Positions 8,005 through 17,210 of a stretch of 64,000 bases of DNA are shown one piece after another (position 1 is the first letter of the stretch; each line of letters opens with the position of its first letter). Both the position numbers and the translations under genes were made by a program. The stretch is from Mucilaginibacter geliditolerans. GTDB taxonomy: Bacteria > Bacteroidota > Bacteroidia > Sphingobacteriales > Sphingobacteriaceae. The stretch covers positions 1 to 64,000 of the forward strand of contig NZ_JACHBY010000012.1 of the NCBI RefSeq assembly GCF_014200495.1. The letters run 5' to 3'. The notes beneath the pieces were generated by a model, which searched no databases, was not told the DNA's origin, and saw nothing but the letters and a program-made list of their open reading frames with translations.

Positions 8005-8697
8005 ATGGAAGATGAATCAAAATCTGCTAAAATAAAGAGAGTCAGACCTGAGACACTGGAGTTTATTATATTGTATAATCAGCTTAAAGGAAAGGCTTTT
8101 AACGGGAATGCGCAATTAGCTGAGGTGCTCGGTTTTAATTCGGCCAGCTCAATTACAGAAATTATTAAGAGCAGGCAGAATATTGATCCGGATAAACTGC
8201 AAGTATTTAAAGAAAAATATAAAGATTATCTGGAAAATAAAAAACAAACAGAAAATACTGTAATTAAAAAGATGGAGGATGGGATACCCATGTATGAAAT
8301 TATTGCTACGGCATCAGGCGTGGAGGTTTATAATGATATTAATGATACGCAGAGTGTGGGGCGAATGAACTTTCCGGGCATTGAGGAATGTGATTTTGCG
8401 TTGCCGGTTTGGGGGCATTCTATGTACCCATACCTGGAGAATGGCTGCTGGGTAGCGCTGAAGGTGATACATGATATGAAGATATTGCCAGGTGAGGTTT
8501 ATTATATTGAATGGGGTGATTACCGCATGTATAAGCGATTGTTAGCCGGTGATAACCCCGATGAGGTGATAGCGCATTCTGATAATGTTACGGAGATGAT
8601 AGGTAACCGTTTAAAGTATGCGCCGTTTGTGGTGAAGATTGCGGATATAAAGAAGTTGTGTTTGGTGAAGGATATTCATAAGAAGCATAATCATTGA
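8005..8697 (+). CDS. S24-family phage repressor (HTH + LexA-like peptidase)
   Basis: A 230-residue LexA/CI-type regulator. The N-terminal part (about residues 8-70) has a helix-turn-helix-like segment (NAQLAEVLGFNSASSITEIIKSRQ). The C-terminal S24 domain carries the Ser-Lys dyad: Ser139 in GHSMYP and Lys177 in RMYKRL. No clear Ala-Gly or Cys-Gly cleavage site stands in the linker; ATASGV near residues 95-100 is the only candidate, so self-cleavage is uncertain. I prefer the ATG at 8005 to the TTG at 7996. Divergence from the small minus-strand genes suggests that it controls the phage remnant. The AT-rich 250-bp gap at 7755-8004 would hold the operators. Confidence 0.88.
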   Translation: MEDESKSAKIKRVRPETLEFIILYNQLKGKAFNGNAQLAEVLGFNSASSITEIIKSRQNIDPDKLQVFKEKYKDYLENKKQTENTVIKKMEDGIPMYEIIATASGVEVYNDINDTQSVGRMNFPGIEECDFALPVWGHSMYPYLENGCWVALKVIHDMKILPGEVYYIEWGDYRMYKRLLAGDNPDEVIAHSDNVTEMIGNRLKYAPFVVKIADIKKLCLVKDIHKKHNH

Positions 8698-9277
8698 GTT
8701 GAGCGCGTACTCAGGATTGTGTTTTCTCCAAGCGTCATTGTGAGGTATAAGCAATCCCCGATTGTGCAGAGCGAATATATATGTGTGTGTTCGCATGGTA
8801 TCGCTCATAGCCGCTAAGGCCTATTTCTTTTGTCTTGATACAAAAGAAACAAAAACCGACCGTAGGGAGCTCATGAATACCAATGAAAAACAAATAATAG
8901 ATGAATAAATCAAGTCAGTCGAAATGCTTCTTTGCCGCACAGTGCCTCTGCGCTGCAAATCAGGCAAAACCTGGGCTGCTATATTTTACCCTGCTATCGC
9001 TACGAACCTGCCTTTGCGCTTCTGCAAAAATTTCCTATGCCCTACCACCACACAAGGCCACCATCGTTTTGGCTGATTTCATCCGAAGCTGTTCTACTGA
9101 CAGAGAAAAGAATGCTTCTTAACCCAAATCTTTGCTCTGCAAGGCTACCATCGTTTTGCCTGATTTCGCCCGAAGCTGTTCTACTGACGGGAAAAGGAGG
9201 CATAGGGATATTTTGTATTTCTGTTTATTATATATGAATTACTATCTTTAACCTACATCATAAAAACAATTTTAAGC
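8698..9277. repeat. 580-bp repeat-filled gap, copy 3 of the dispersed repeat
   Basis: No gene supported. About 8802-9198 is copy 3 of the dispersed repeat; the 3' block (AAGGC.ACCATCGTTTTG...CGAAGCTGTTCTACTGAC) is present twice, at 9053-9102 and 9138-9188, so this copy has a partial internal duplication. A degenerate TCATTGTGAGG element lies near 8733-8757. Confidence 0.75.
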
Positions 9278-9751
9278 ATGCCACAGATAATTCAGTTTCG
9301 ATACAGTAAGAAAGCAGGTTTTACGGGCATGGCGGTGCTGCTTATTTTTATTTGCTTATTGCTTACTACCACTATCAGAAATTATAATGCGCATGATATA
9401 TTGGGTACTGTAATATTTGGCGTGTTCGCGTTATTGTTTGTGGCGGTGATGGGACTGATGATCGTTACCAGGCTGATGCCTGCCTTTAAGGGTGAGGTAG
9501 CGCTTGAGCTTGATGAGCATGGTATTAAGGATTATATCCGCAATATTATACTGGAGTGGAAGGATGTGGAAGACATTGCCCTGAAACCGGGCAGGAGCAG
9601 CGCTATGTTGATATTTGAGCTGAAGTTTGAATCGGACTTTGGTAAAACTGTGGCTGTATCATTACGCTGGGTTGAGGGTAGTGAAAATGAGGTATATAAT
9701 ACCGTGCTGGCTTATTTTGATGAGGTTGAGGGGATTGTGCGGGAGGATTGA
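9278..9751 (+). CDS. Hypothetical two-helix membrane protein
   Basis: A 157-residue protein with two membrane helices (about residues 17-35 and 43-65) and a cytoplasmic beta-rich C-terminal half that resembles a PH-like fold (ALELDEHGIKDY, then ILEWKDVEDIAL), a pattern seen in the STM3941-type family of small membrane proteins. No enzyme motif. It seems to be monocistronic. The assignment to a PH-like fold is inference from the strand pattern. Confidence 0.75.
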   Translation: MPQIIQFRYSKKAGFTGMAVLLIFICLLLTTTIRNYNAHDILGTVIFGVFALLFVAVMGLMIVTRLMPAFKGEVALELDEHGIKDYIRNIILEWKDVEDIALKPGRSSAMLIFELKFESDFGKTVAVSLRWVEGSENEVYNTVLAYFDEVEGIVRED

Positions 9752-9849
9752 GGTTAGTGATTTGAGGCTGGTGATTAGTGATTAGAAAAACTTCTTAAAT
9801 TTAATTTCAATCTTTTGAATTTCTATTTTTGGAGCCTCAATCCCTATAT

Positions 9850-10356
9850 ATGATCATCCGCCTTGCTACACTAAATGATATTGACGCTATAATGCAGCTT
9901 ATTACCCAGGTTGTGCCTGCTATGAATGCCTCGGGTAATTTTCAATGGGATAGTACTTATCCTAACGCCGAAGTTTTTAAGAATGATATTGCGCATCAGC
10001 AGCTTTGGGTTGCTGAGGTTGATGGTAATGTTGCAGGTATAACCGCTATTACAACTGATCAGCAGGACGAATATGCGGGTGTTGGCATGGATATTAGCCA
10101 GACTGCTATTGTTACCCACCGCCTTGCTGTCGGCCTTGATTACAGGGGAATGCGTATTGCAGAGTCGCTACTTAACCAGGCTGAGCTTGTGGCCCGGGAG
10201 CGAGGGATTGATATTTTACGGATTGATACGAATAGCAACAATAAGGCTACCAGGAAGTTGTTCCCTAAATTAGGATATGAGTTTACTGGTGAAACTGGTT
10301 TTAAATTCAGGCCTAACCTGCGGTTTTACTGTTATGAGAAATTGTTAGGGGAGTAG
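9850..10356 (+). CDS. GNAT-family N-acetyltransferase
   Basis: A 168-residue acyltransferase that would use acetyl-CoA. The family core is visible: an N-terminal strand MIIRLATLNDIDAIMQLI, the central strand LWVAEVDGNVAGITAI, the motif A strand and pyrophosphate loop region HRLAVGLDYRGMRIAESLL (the R/Q-x-x-G-x-G/A loop is seen as YRGMRIA), and the motif B strand ILRIDTNSNNKATRKLFPKLGY. I take the ATG at 9850, because the upstream TTG (9829) adds seven residues not expected in the family. Substrate unknown. Confidence 0.9.
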   Translation: MIIRLATLNDIDAIMQLITQVVPAMNASGNFQWDSTYPNAEVFKNDIAHQQLWVAEVDGNVAGITAITTDQQDEYAGVGMDISQTAIVTHRLAVGLDYRGMRIAESLLNQAELVARERGIDILRIDTNSNNKATRKLFPKLGYEFTGETGFKFRPNLRFYCYEKLLGE

Positions 10357-10368
10357 GTTGTGAGTGGG

Positions 10369-10863
10369 TTAGTAATCGGTTAGTTGTTCGGGAGGAGTTT
10401 TGTCGAAGTGAACTTTTTTACCGGTGCGGGTGGTGAAAGACTGTGGGTTGACTTTACTGGTTTGCTGGTAGGTGCCGTCGGCATATACACCATGCCCAAA
10501 GCCGCAATCGCCATGCAGGGTTTTTATGATAATCTTATCGCCTTTTTTTACAAATTCAAGATTGCAGTCTTCAACGGTGTCTTTGGGTATATATTCATAA
10601 TTTCCTGTTTTTTTATTGAGTGATAACCGGCCATATTCAGATCCTGTATTATATGCGGGTTTACCTGTACTTCCTTCAAAATAAAATAAGATCTTTCTGC
10701 CTGGGGTATAGTGAATCGCTAATTGCTGGTATGCAGTTGTTTTCTTTCCACAGTTTACGGCAAATGTGCCCTGCAGGTTAGGAATGTTACTGGATTGAAA
10801 GGAAGTTAATATCAAACTAAATAATACCATTAAAAGGGCTGGAGTAATTAATGCCTTTTTCAT
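10369..10863 (-). CDS. Hypothetical secreted protein
   Basis: A 164-residue protein with a signal peptide (MKKALITPALLMVLFSLILTSFQ) and no lipobox. The mature part is small, with four Cys (VNCGKK, EDCNLEF, GDCGFGHGVYADG), which could form disulfides in the periplasm, and ends in a charged tail. The GHGVYADGTY segment looks like a turn of a calycin or lipocalin-like beta sheet, but that is a guess. Convergent with the GNAT gene. Confidence 0.75.
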   Translation of the reverse strand: MKKALITPALLMVLFSLILTSFQSSNIPNLQGTFAVNCGKKTTAYQQLAIHYTPGRKILFYFEGSTGKPAYNTGSEYGRLSLNKKTGNYEYIPKDTVEDCNLEFVKKGDKIIIKTLHGDCGFGHGVYADGTYQQTSKVNPQSFTTRTGKKVHFDKTPPEQLTDY

Positions 10864-11227
10864 ATGCTTGTTATTTTCATAAATATATATTAAATCATTT
10901 GATGTATCAAGGTTGTAAATTTCAGTAAGATTTTAAGCTAAATAGCATTTTTTCATTTTTCGGGAAGAAATTGATGTGTTTGTTGGTAGTAAGCGGAATA
11001 AAAGTTTACCGGGTGAAGCATTTTTAGTGTTTTAATAAGAATAAATACTACATGTTTTAGCAAAGAATTAAGTTAAATAGTATTGATTTTTTAATTTTTA
11101 TGCTAAAACGAAAAATTATTTATAAAAGCGTTGTTTGCTTTGGTTTACAAAACTTAAAAAGCATAAATTTCGTTTTTATTATAGAAAAGCACCTTACCTC
11201 AGGGGCATAAACCTAAATGAATTTTTT
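10864..11227. other. AT-rich intergenic gap, nothing identified
   Basis: It separates a minus-strand from a plus-strand gene and probably holds two divergent promoters. The open frame that begins at 11135 with TTG runs into the gene at 11228, but the 31 extra residues are basic and unlikely to be translated. Confidence 0.5.
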
Positions 11228-11524
11228 ATGGACTCAGTGACACTTTCTGTTATTGTCACAATTATTGTATCGGTAATTGTGATAGATATTTATAAACGCC
11301 AAAAAGACAGGGTAACTGTTAATTTGCATGGCGATAATTTAAAGCAATTGCTTACTATAACTGCGCTTGATTATAAGTATGGTGGTGCGGATAATACTAA
11401 TGACGCCGACCATCAGCTGCTTACTAATGAGCTAACAGAGCTTATAAGCAGTTATGAAAAAGCTGAAATATCGCAGGAGAGCTTTCAGAAGCAGATGGAT
11501 CATTTGATTAATACGTTAAATTAG
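11228..11524 (+). CDS. Small membrane-anchored hypothetical protein
   Basis: A 98-residue protein with one N-terminal membrane helix (residues 4-22, VTLSVIVTIIVSVIVIDIY) followed by a basic stop-transfer segment and a soluble helical domain. The order of elements is shared with the next gene (membrane segment, then a domain with 'LLTNELTELISSYE'-type helices ending in a short amphipathic helix), so the two may be distant paralogues. A strong terminator follows. Function unknown. Confidence 0.65.
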   Translation: MDSVTLSVIVTIIVSVIVIDIYKRQKDRVTVNLHGDNLKQLLTITALDYKYGGADNTNDADHQLLTNELTELISSYEKAEISQESFQKQMDHLINTLN

Positions 11525-11546
11525 CTGTAGTTTTTAAATATTACAG

Positions 11547-11575
11547 AAAAGCGACTCTTTGTAGTCGCTTTTTTT
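11547..11575 (+). terminator. Rho-independent terminator
   Basis: AAAAGCGACT-CTTTGT-AGTCGCTTTTTTT just after the gene at 11228-11524. Confidence 0.9.
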
Positions 11576-11644
11576 GTAATATTATATGTTAGTAATGTAA
11601 AAAAAAGGATAGTTGTTAAAAAAAATTCTGCATTGTAAACAATA

Positions 11645-12121
11645 ATGCAGAAATTTACGTTGTATCAAAAGGAGCCGTATCAATTATTGACGGGATTATT
11701 TATTAAGGAATTAATTTACGGGCATATGGGGTTTGTTTTTTGTTTTTTAGTGATAGGAGTAGTGGTGGCGAGTTTATTATTGTTGATAGATGATCAGCAA
11801 ACCAGCAGGTTAGAGAAGATTTTGATAAAAGCCAGAAGCATACAGCCTTTTTTTCTGATACGATCGGCCGAACAAAAACTACAGCAGTTGAATACTTTGC
11901 TATATGGTAATATAACTATTACTGACGACGGCAGAACAATAGCACAGGGCCGTATAAATATTAATGAAGGAGCCAGGCAAATTATAATATCGCAGCTTAA
12001 TGCGCTGACTAATAATTATGAGTATGGCCGAATCAATATTAAAGATTACCATACCGGCCTTAACGAATTACTTGCCACTATTAAAAAGGTTAAGGTGCTT
12101 AATTTTGAGCAGATAAAATAA
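11645..12121 (+). CDS. Hypothetical single-pass membrane protein
   Basis: A 158-residue protein with one strong membrane helix (about residues 29-48, GFVFCFLVIGVVVASLLLLI) and a C-terminal soluble domain (ININEGARQIIISQLNALTNNYEYGRINIKDYHTGLNELL). The C-terminal part has the same rhythm as the previous gene's domain (SQ/NELxxLIxxYExGxIxxxxFxxxLxxLL), which suggests a common small family. The stop is followed by an HTH gene in the same direction 83 bp on. Confidence 0.65.
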   Translation: MQKFTLYQKEPYQLLTGLFIKELIYGHMGFVFCFLVIGVVVASLLLLIDDQQTSRLEKILIKARSIQPFFLIRSAEQKLQQLNTLLYGNITITDDGRTIAQGRININEGARQIIISQLNALTNNYEYGRINIKDYHTGLNELLATIKKVKVLNFEQIK

Positions 12122-12204
12122 TTTATATCCAGCGGGGTAAATTATATTTCATTTAAACCATCTATTTCGCTTTTATACTGAGTTTGTTTATTATTGCAAG
12201 AACA

Positions 12205-12567
12205 ATGTCTGACGAAGCAATAATTAAACGATTAAAAGTAATTGTAAAAGAGCATGGCGGACAGCTCGGCCTTGCACATGCTATTGGGGTTGACCAGGGA
12301 TTTATAAGCAAGGTTATTAATAAAAAGCAGGAGATGAGCTATTATCTTATCCGTAAGCTTTGTTTCCAACTAAAATACTCGCCTGAGTGGCTCATACTCG
12401 GTACGGGCGAAAAGATCATCAACAAACCAGAATCGGCAAAGCTTATTACTGAGATACAGATGCTACGCACTGAGGTTGATATTTTACATGCACGTATGCG
12501 TGCTTATGAGATAGAGATGAAAGAGTTAAAAGATAGCTTCAGCATAAAAGAACAAAGAGCTGGCTAA
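12205..12567 (+). CDS. Helix-turn-helix protein with C-terminal coiled coil
   Basis: A 120-residue putative DNA-binding protein. Residues about 5-60 form a helix-turn-helix (GGQLGLAHAIGVDQGFISKVINKKQEM) of the XRE/CI-like kind; residues 72-115 form a likely coiled coil (SAKLITEIQMLRTEVDILHARMRAYEIEMKELKDSF) that could serve for dimerisation. The ATG at 12205 is used; the TTG at 12184 adds only hydrophobic residues. It may regulate the preceding membrane-protein genes, but no operator was identified. Confidence 0.8.
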   Translation: MSDEAIIKRLKVIVKEHGGQLGLAHAIGVDQGFISKVINKKQEMSYYLIRKLCFQLKYSPEWLILGTGEKIINKPESAKLITEIQMLRTEVDILHARMRAYEIEMKELKDSFSIKEQRAG

Positions 12568-12588
12568 TTCTTATAAGCGGCCCCAGTG

Positions 12589-12819
12589 TTAGGCGCGGAT
12601 AAGCGAATCTTTATTTAATTTTTTATTGGTTTTCCGTTTAAGATAATGTATGCCTATTGAGCATATGATGATGCTTGTAAGCAATGTTAGTTCAATAATT
12701 GTGTGATTGGCCGATAATATGTGATGTTTAGTATCTGACAATAACAGGCCAGTATCGGGAAGGAGTAAGCCTATTAGAGGGAAAGTTAAAAAGATGCGAA
12801 ATTTTATTAAATCTTCCAT
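12589..12819 (-). CDS. Small two-helix membrane protein
   Basis: A 76-residue protein with hydrophobic segments at about residues 7-27 and 37-56 and a Lys-rich end (KRKTNKKLNKD). It contains a repeated turn LLLPDTGLLLSDT. Convergent with the HTH gene. No recognised family; the gene call rests on an ATG start and membrane-protein-like composition only. Confidence 0.5.
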   Translation of the reverse strand: MEDLIKFRIFLTFPLIGLLLPDTGLLLSDTKHHILSANHTIIELTLLTSIIICSIGIHYLKRKTNKKLNKDSLIRA

Positions 12820-13002
12820 AAAAAACAGTTAATGTTATAAGTATAAGAACAAAAACTTTTTTTTGTTTTGAATTTGATAAAGGTTTTTTAACTATTGTTA
12901 AAATGATAATTGCCTTAGCGTATCATTTACAAGAAAGTAAAAAATAAACTAAGGCAATGTTTGGCTAATTATGTAAAACATAATTGCCCTATATTAAATG
13001 TA

Positions 13003-13236
13003 TCAGGCCCTGCTTTGTACTTTTTGCTGGCGGTACAAGTATACTGCTCCAAAAATAAGTGCAGCAATAGCCAATATCCAAACATATGTATCTAAAGGGC
13101 AAGCATTCGGGTCATAGCCATCATCCGGATCTCCAGCGCAAGGGTTATTAGGGTCAGTGCTTTGTGCTAATGCTGTAGTTATCATTAATATATTTAATAT
13201 GAATAATAGTGCGGCACTCTTTGTGATTTTTTTCAT
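13003..13236 (-). CDS. Small exported protein with sorting-signal-like C-terminus
   Basis: A 77-residue protein: signal peptide (cleavage likely after TALAQ), a short Asp/Pro/Gly-rich mature stretch with two Cys (NPCAGDPDDGYDPNACPLD), then a membrane helix and a basic tail (YLYRQQKVQSRA). The order 'C-P-[IL]-D, hydrophobic helix, basic end' resembles short C-terminal sorting signals known in Bacteroidota. It lies ten bases downstream of the 1212-residue type IX-secreted protein gene on the same strand and is surely co-transcribed. Confidence 0.7.
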   Translation of the reverse strand: MKKITKSAALLFILNILMITTALAQSTDPNNPCAGDPDDGYDPNACPLDTYVWILAIAALIFGAVYLYRQQKVQSRA

Positions 13237-13246
13237 TTCTGTTTAT

Positions 13247-16200
13247 TTAAAATTTAGAAAATTTAGCTGTGCCTAAACTTTTCTTGGTGTTTACGTCTAT
13301 CAGTTCAAGTATATAAGTTCCATTTATTAGCCCTGACAGGTCCTGTGTACCGGTATTTGCACTAAATGTAGTTGTTTTAACAATACTACCTATAGAATTA
13401 TAAATATTTAATTTCAGCGGTGGATTAACTACACTGTTGGTTTGGAACTGGATATACGATGAAGCTGGGTTAGGATATACCTTAAATTGAACCAGGCTGC
13501 CTGTGGTTGATAATATTACTATTGATGAGTAAGTAATGTTATTATTAACATCAGATTGCATTAAGCGGTACATAGCTGTGTCTTTTCCAGCAGCTTTATC
13601 TGTAAAGGTATACGCACCTGAACTATCAGATTGCATTGTAGTAAGTGAGCTGAATGTTTTGCCGTCATCCTGGCTTCTTTGCAGCTGGAAAGTGGTATAA
13701 TAATTTTCGTTAGCTGTTTTCCAGTTCAGCTGATTTCCAGCGCTTACATGTTGACCTGTGAAGGAAAGCAATTGGTATGGAGGAAGCGGTTTTATACGTA
13801 AAACTAATTCAAAGCGGCTGTTACCATATGATGCCGGATCGTTTGTAGTGTTAAAGGTATAGGTATCATGCAGCCTCAGATCAAGAGAGTCTTTTGTGTA
13901 GTGGTCCATCAGGAAGACATCATACGCGCTTGAGATATTAACCAGGTCGGTTCTTTTAATAGAGAATGCACCCGTTGTAGTAGCATTAGCACTTAGAAAT
14001 ACCGAGGTGTGTGTGGTAAGCGGCAGTGAATTAAGTGCAACTTCAACACTATCAGTAGTTAAGCTGCCAAAAAATACATTCTGCCCGTCGCCATTTACAT
14101 CCTGAATATCATCAGCAATATTGAATTTAGGATTGGCATTAGCATCAAAACGAATGTATGCAAAATCTGCATTGGCAGAATCGCGAATCATTTCTAACTG
14201 AATATATGGATCAGTTTTTGGTTGAATAACACTGAGTAACAGTTTACTCCCTGTTGGCTGATCAGCATATGCTACGTCTTTAGTGTTTTCGGTGAATGTG
14301 ATAGCTCCGCCGGTGCCGGTAGCTTGTACAAAGAAGCCCTGACCTACCGCAATATGATTGGTTGAGTTGCCTACGCCGGCAGGGTTTGTGCTATTAATAG
14401 TAGGATCATATCCCCATAGGGTTGGTACTCCTGTATAAAGTGGATTTATAGTGAATTTACCGGCTGTGAAAGTGATCTTAGTCCAGTCGATAGTACATGG
14501 ATAAGGATTGCCTATTAAGTTGTAACCGTTATCTGTAGAACCAACATTATTGGTATAACTGATAGCAGGTGATATATTGCCTGAGTTTAAAGTGCCCGTC
14601 CATAAAGTAGTTGTAGATTCAGGTATGGCATAGCTTCCACCAACACGTACTATTTTATTTACCAGATTATGTGTACGGTCTCCACGGTAATAGAAATAGA
14701 AACCGGTGCCTATTGGTTTGGTAGTTGTTGAAGGGTTTGTTGTTAATGATAAAAAATCATTTTTTGCGCTTTGGGCAGCAGGCTCATTATAAAACAGCAC
14801 TGTAACACCATTGGCGGTATATGAAGTGGCATTCCATGAAGAAGGCGGATCGAAGCCGCTTGACGCGCCTCCTAAACCCGTTACGATCAGCGTTTGCTGA
14901 AGGTTTGCAAAATTAAAGGCTGATGATCCGTTATTAATGGGGGATGACATTAATCTCCAGGTACGGTAAGCAGCTGTTCCGCCTGTTACATAACGCTGCA
15001 CATTAAATGTACCGCTAATAGTTGAATTGGTTAATATGCCAATGTTAGCAGTTCCGCTTGCATCAGATTGCAATGTAAATGTGCCTGATTGCGTAAAAGT
15101 AGTGTTTGTTGGTATTATGATTGAAGTGGAGGCTGCAGTAGATGTGCCCTTTGTAATAAAGGTGGCCAATTTGCCTGAGCTATACCCACCTAACGATAAA
15201 TTTGCGCCCGCGGCCAGTGAAATGCCATTTGTAGTAGTGTAGCTATAGGCGGCACCGCTACCACCAGTGCTATACATATTGAATGACACCTGGTTACCGC
15301 CATTTTTACCTACATATATTTGCCCTACTGTTGTATTTGCACCGAAATTAGGACTGTTTGCGGTAGTGAAACTATAATTTACCCCAAAGTTTACAATATC
15401 AGTTGCGCTTGGTGCAACACCCTGGTGCCAGTTTGCAGCTGTTGTATACGCATTGCCGGCTGTGCCGCCTATCCAATCATAAACAGTACCTGTGCCTATT
15501 GTACCGGTACCGGCTGGTGGAGTTCCATTAGAAAATTGGCCGGTTGAAATTGGGCTGCCTGTTGTACCATCAACAACTGAACTTACCGTACCAAACGACA
15601 TAGTTGCCGGGGCAGGCACATTTATGGTTGAAGCCATTGAGGTTTCAATGAAATAATTTCCCGGGTTAGAGAGAGAGCCATCAACATTACCCATACTTAC
15701 AAAAGGGCTGGTATATGCCGTAATTTGTGCCTGGGCCCCACTACCGTTATTTAATTGAAGATTATTACTAATAAGCGTTGCTCCTGTTAAACTTAGGACA
15801 GGATTCTGGGTTTCATATAAATTAACGGGGTCGCCGTTGTTTACAAAATTACTTCTGAAATAGCTATTGTCGGTTTCATTGATATAGATCTGGGTAAAAT
15901 CATAATTACCACGGGTAAAGACCTGGATACCGTATAATATAACAGGTGTTTCGCCGGCATAAAGGGGCGATTGTGTTACACCCTGTGCGGCAGTTGTCAT
16001 AGGGGCAAAGTACAGGTACCGGGTGTACATATGCGTTTCATCAAATTTATAGGTACCTGCTGTAGCAGACGATTGTGATGCCTGTAATATAGAGTTTTTA
16101 TAAGCAAGAGAAATGCCATAACCATCGCTGGAAACCCTGGTTTGCTGCAATGTTTGGGCTTGTGTAACTGTTGTGGTATAAGGATCAAGGTACATGTTCC

Positions 16201-16885
16201 ATGTACCATTAATAAGCCTTTGTATTTTTATACAATAGGTGGTATTTACTGCTAAGGCAGCTTTACTTACCAAAAGTTCAATTGGTTTATCATAGGTGTT
16301 ACCATCGGCAACATAAACGTGCAGATAACCATCAGATGTTTGCATTAACACAAAGCCTTGTGTGGCAGTGGTTACCGTTGCTGTAGTAGCATGTAACCAA
16401 TAGCGCCAGTTGTTTGAAGTGCCTACAAGCGGGGTGTATATAAGACCCGCAATACCCGCTGCGCCTGAGCCTGGTGCTGTTTGCGATGGCAGTGTGGTTG
16501 CCTTGTATAATAATGACCATTCCCAATCCTGTGTGTTTAAATTAGCAGCATAAGTGGTTTTATCGGCTGCGTTAGGTATATAATTTACTGTTGCATCAAT
16601 AGGGGTGCTTACTTTGTTTGACTCCAAACAGCTGCCGCTTGTACCAACAACAGACAGATTATTAGCCGCTGCCGACGGTAGAATGATAGAGTTGGTTGTA
16701 GAGCCGACCGGCGTGGGTGATATGTTTGCCGCGGTATTGTTGTCAAAATAATTGTAGCAGGTATAGCCAATAGTAGTGCTGCCGGTAGTAGTGCTGCTGT
16801 TTATATACTGTTGTGCTTTACAAATATTTACTGATAGTAAAGTTGCAAGAGCTACGAATGTGATTTTAAGTAATTGTGTTTTCAA
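13247..16885 (-). CDS. Large secreted protein with type IX secretion C-terminal domain
   Basis: A 1212-residue surface or secreted protein. It begins with a signal peptide (MKTQLLKITFVALATLLSVNICKAQ) and ends with a type A T9SS sorting domain over about the last 80 residues (VYPNPASSYIQF, LNIYNSIGSIVKTT, LINGTYILEL). The interior is Ser/Thr/Asn/Gly-rich beta structure; one module has the DWIGGTAGNAYTTAANW...GVAPSATDIVNF pattern typical of adhesin-like T9SS cargoes, and a segment near residue 1050 looks like a fibronectin-like domain (LNWKTANENYYTTFQLQRSQD). No catalytic motif was recognised, so an adhesin or matrix role is inferred. The small gene at 13003 follows in the same operon. Confidence 0.9.
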   Translation of the reverse strand: MKTQLLKITFVALATLLSVNICKAQQYINSSTTTGSTTIGYTCYNYFDNNTAANISPTPVGSTTNSIILPSAAANNLSVVGTSGSCLESNKVSTPIDATVNYIPNAADKTTYAANLNTQDWEWSLLYKATTLPSQTAPGSGAAGIAGLIYTPLVGTSNNWRYWLHATTATVTTATQGFVLMQTSDGYLHVYVADGNTYDKPIELLVSKAALAVNTTYCIKIQRLINGTWNMYLDPYTTTVTQAQTLQQTRVSSDGYGISLAYKNSILQASQSSATAGTYKFDETHMYTRYLYFAPMTTAAQGVTQSPLYAGETPVILYGIQVFTRGNYDFTQIYINETDNSYFRSNFVNNGDPVNLYETQNPVLSLTGATLISNNLQLNNGSGAQAQITAYTSPFVSMGNVDGSLSNPGNYFIETSMASTINVPAPATMSFGTVSSVVDGTTGSPISTGQFSNGTPPAGTGTIGTGTVYDWIGGTAGNAYTTAANWHQGVAPSATDIVNFGVNYSFTTANSPNFGANTTVGQIYVGKNGGNQVSFNMYSTGGSGAAYSYTTTNGISLAAGANLSLGGYSSGKLATFITKGTSTAASTSIIIPTNTTFTQSGTFTLQSDASGTANIGILTNSTISGTFNVQRYVTGGTAAYRTWRLMSSPINNGSSAFNFANLQQTLIVTGLGGASSGFDPPSSWNATSYTANGVTVLFYNEPAAQSAKNDFLSLTTNPSTTTKPIGTGFYFYYRGDRTHNLVNKIVRVGGSYAIPESTTTLWTGTLNSGNISPAISYTNNVGSTDNGYNLIGNPYPCTIDWTKITFTAGKFTINPLYTGVPTLWGYDPTINSTNPAGVGNSTNHIAVGQGFFVQATGTGGAITFTENTKDVAYADQPTGSKLLLSVIQPKTDPYIQLEMIRDSANADFAYIRFDANANPKFNIADDIQDVNGDGQNVFFGSLTTDSVEVALNSLPLTTHTSVFLSANATTTGAFSIKRTDLVNISSAYDVFLMDHYTKDSLDLRLHDTYTFNTTNDPASYGNSRFELVLRIKPLPPYQLLSFTGQHVSAGNQLNWKTANENYYTTFQLQRSQDDGKTFSSLTTMQSDSSGAYTFTDKAAGKDTAMYRLMQSDVNNNITYSSIVILSTTGSLVQFKVYPNPASSYIQFQTNSVVNPPLKLNIYNSIGSIVKTTTFSANTGTQDLSGLINGTYILELIDVNTKKSLGTAKFSKF

Positions 16886-17065
16886 AATCTTAGGGTTTGC
16901 TTACCCGTAGGGGGCAAAAATGATGCAACCGCAATGATTTTTAGGCAAATAAGGTGAAATGTTCTTGAATAATTTGATTGTGTAATTATTCGGCAAGTTC
17001 ATTTTCTTTCCCGTTAATAAATTGGGAAAAACAGTCGAAAGGGTAAAGTGAACTTTCCCCGTTTT

Positions 17066-17081
17066 GGGGATAATAATCCCC
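17066..17081. promoter_or_regulatory. Palindrome GGGGAT-AATA-ATCCCC upstream of the T9SS gene
   Basis: A 6-bp-arm palindrome with an overlapping second GGGG/CCCC pairing (TCCCC at 17056-17060), 180 bp upstream of the 16885 start. It could be an operator. The rest of the 325-bp gap at 16886-17210 shows no gene; the minus-strand frame at 16901-17083 lacks protein-like features. Confidence 0.35.
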
Positions 17082-17210
17082 ATTTGTATTAATCAATAGT
17101 TGATATATTAATTAATAATGCTAAAGATTTAAGAGTGGAGCCACTATAAATTGCAGGCGGATTTAATAAGAATAGGATGATGTAATTTATTGGTTATCAA
17201 TATGCTATGC

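Noticed and set aside
8901..9237. Plus-strand frames with similar Cys-rich peptides
   Set aside because: They result from copy 3 of the non-coding repeat; the similarity between the peptides comes from the DNA repeat and not from protein selection.
16901..17083. Minus-strand 60-codon frame upstream of the T9SS gene
   Set aside because: No signal peptide, domain or coupling; it covers palindromic promoter-like DNA and has an odd composition.
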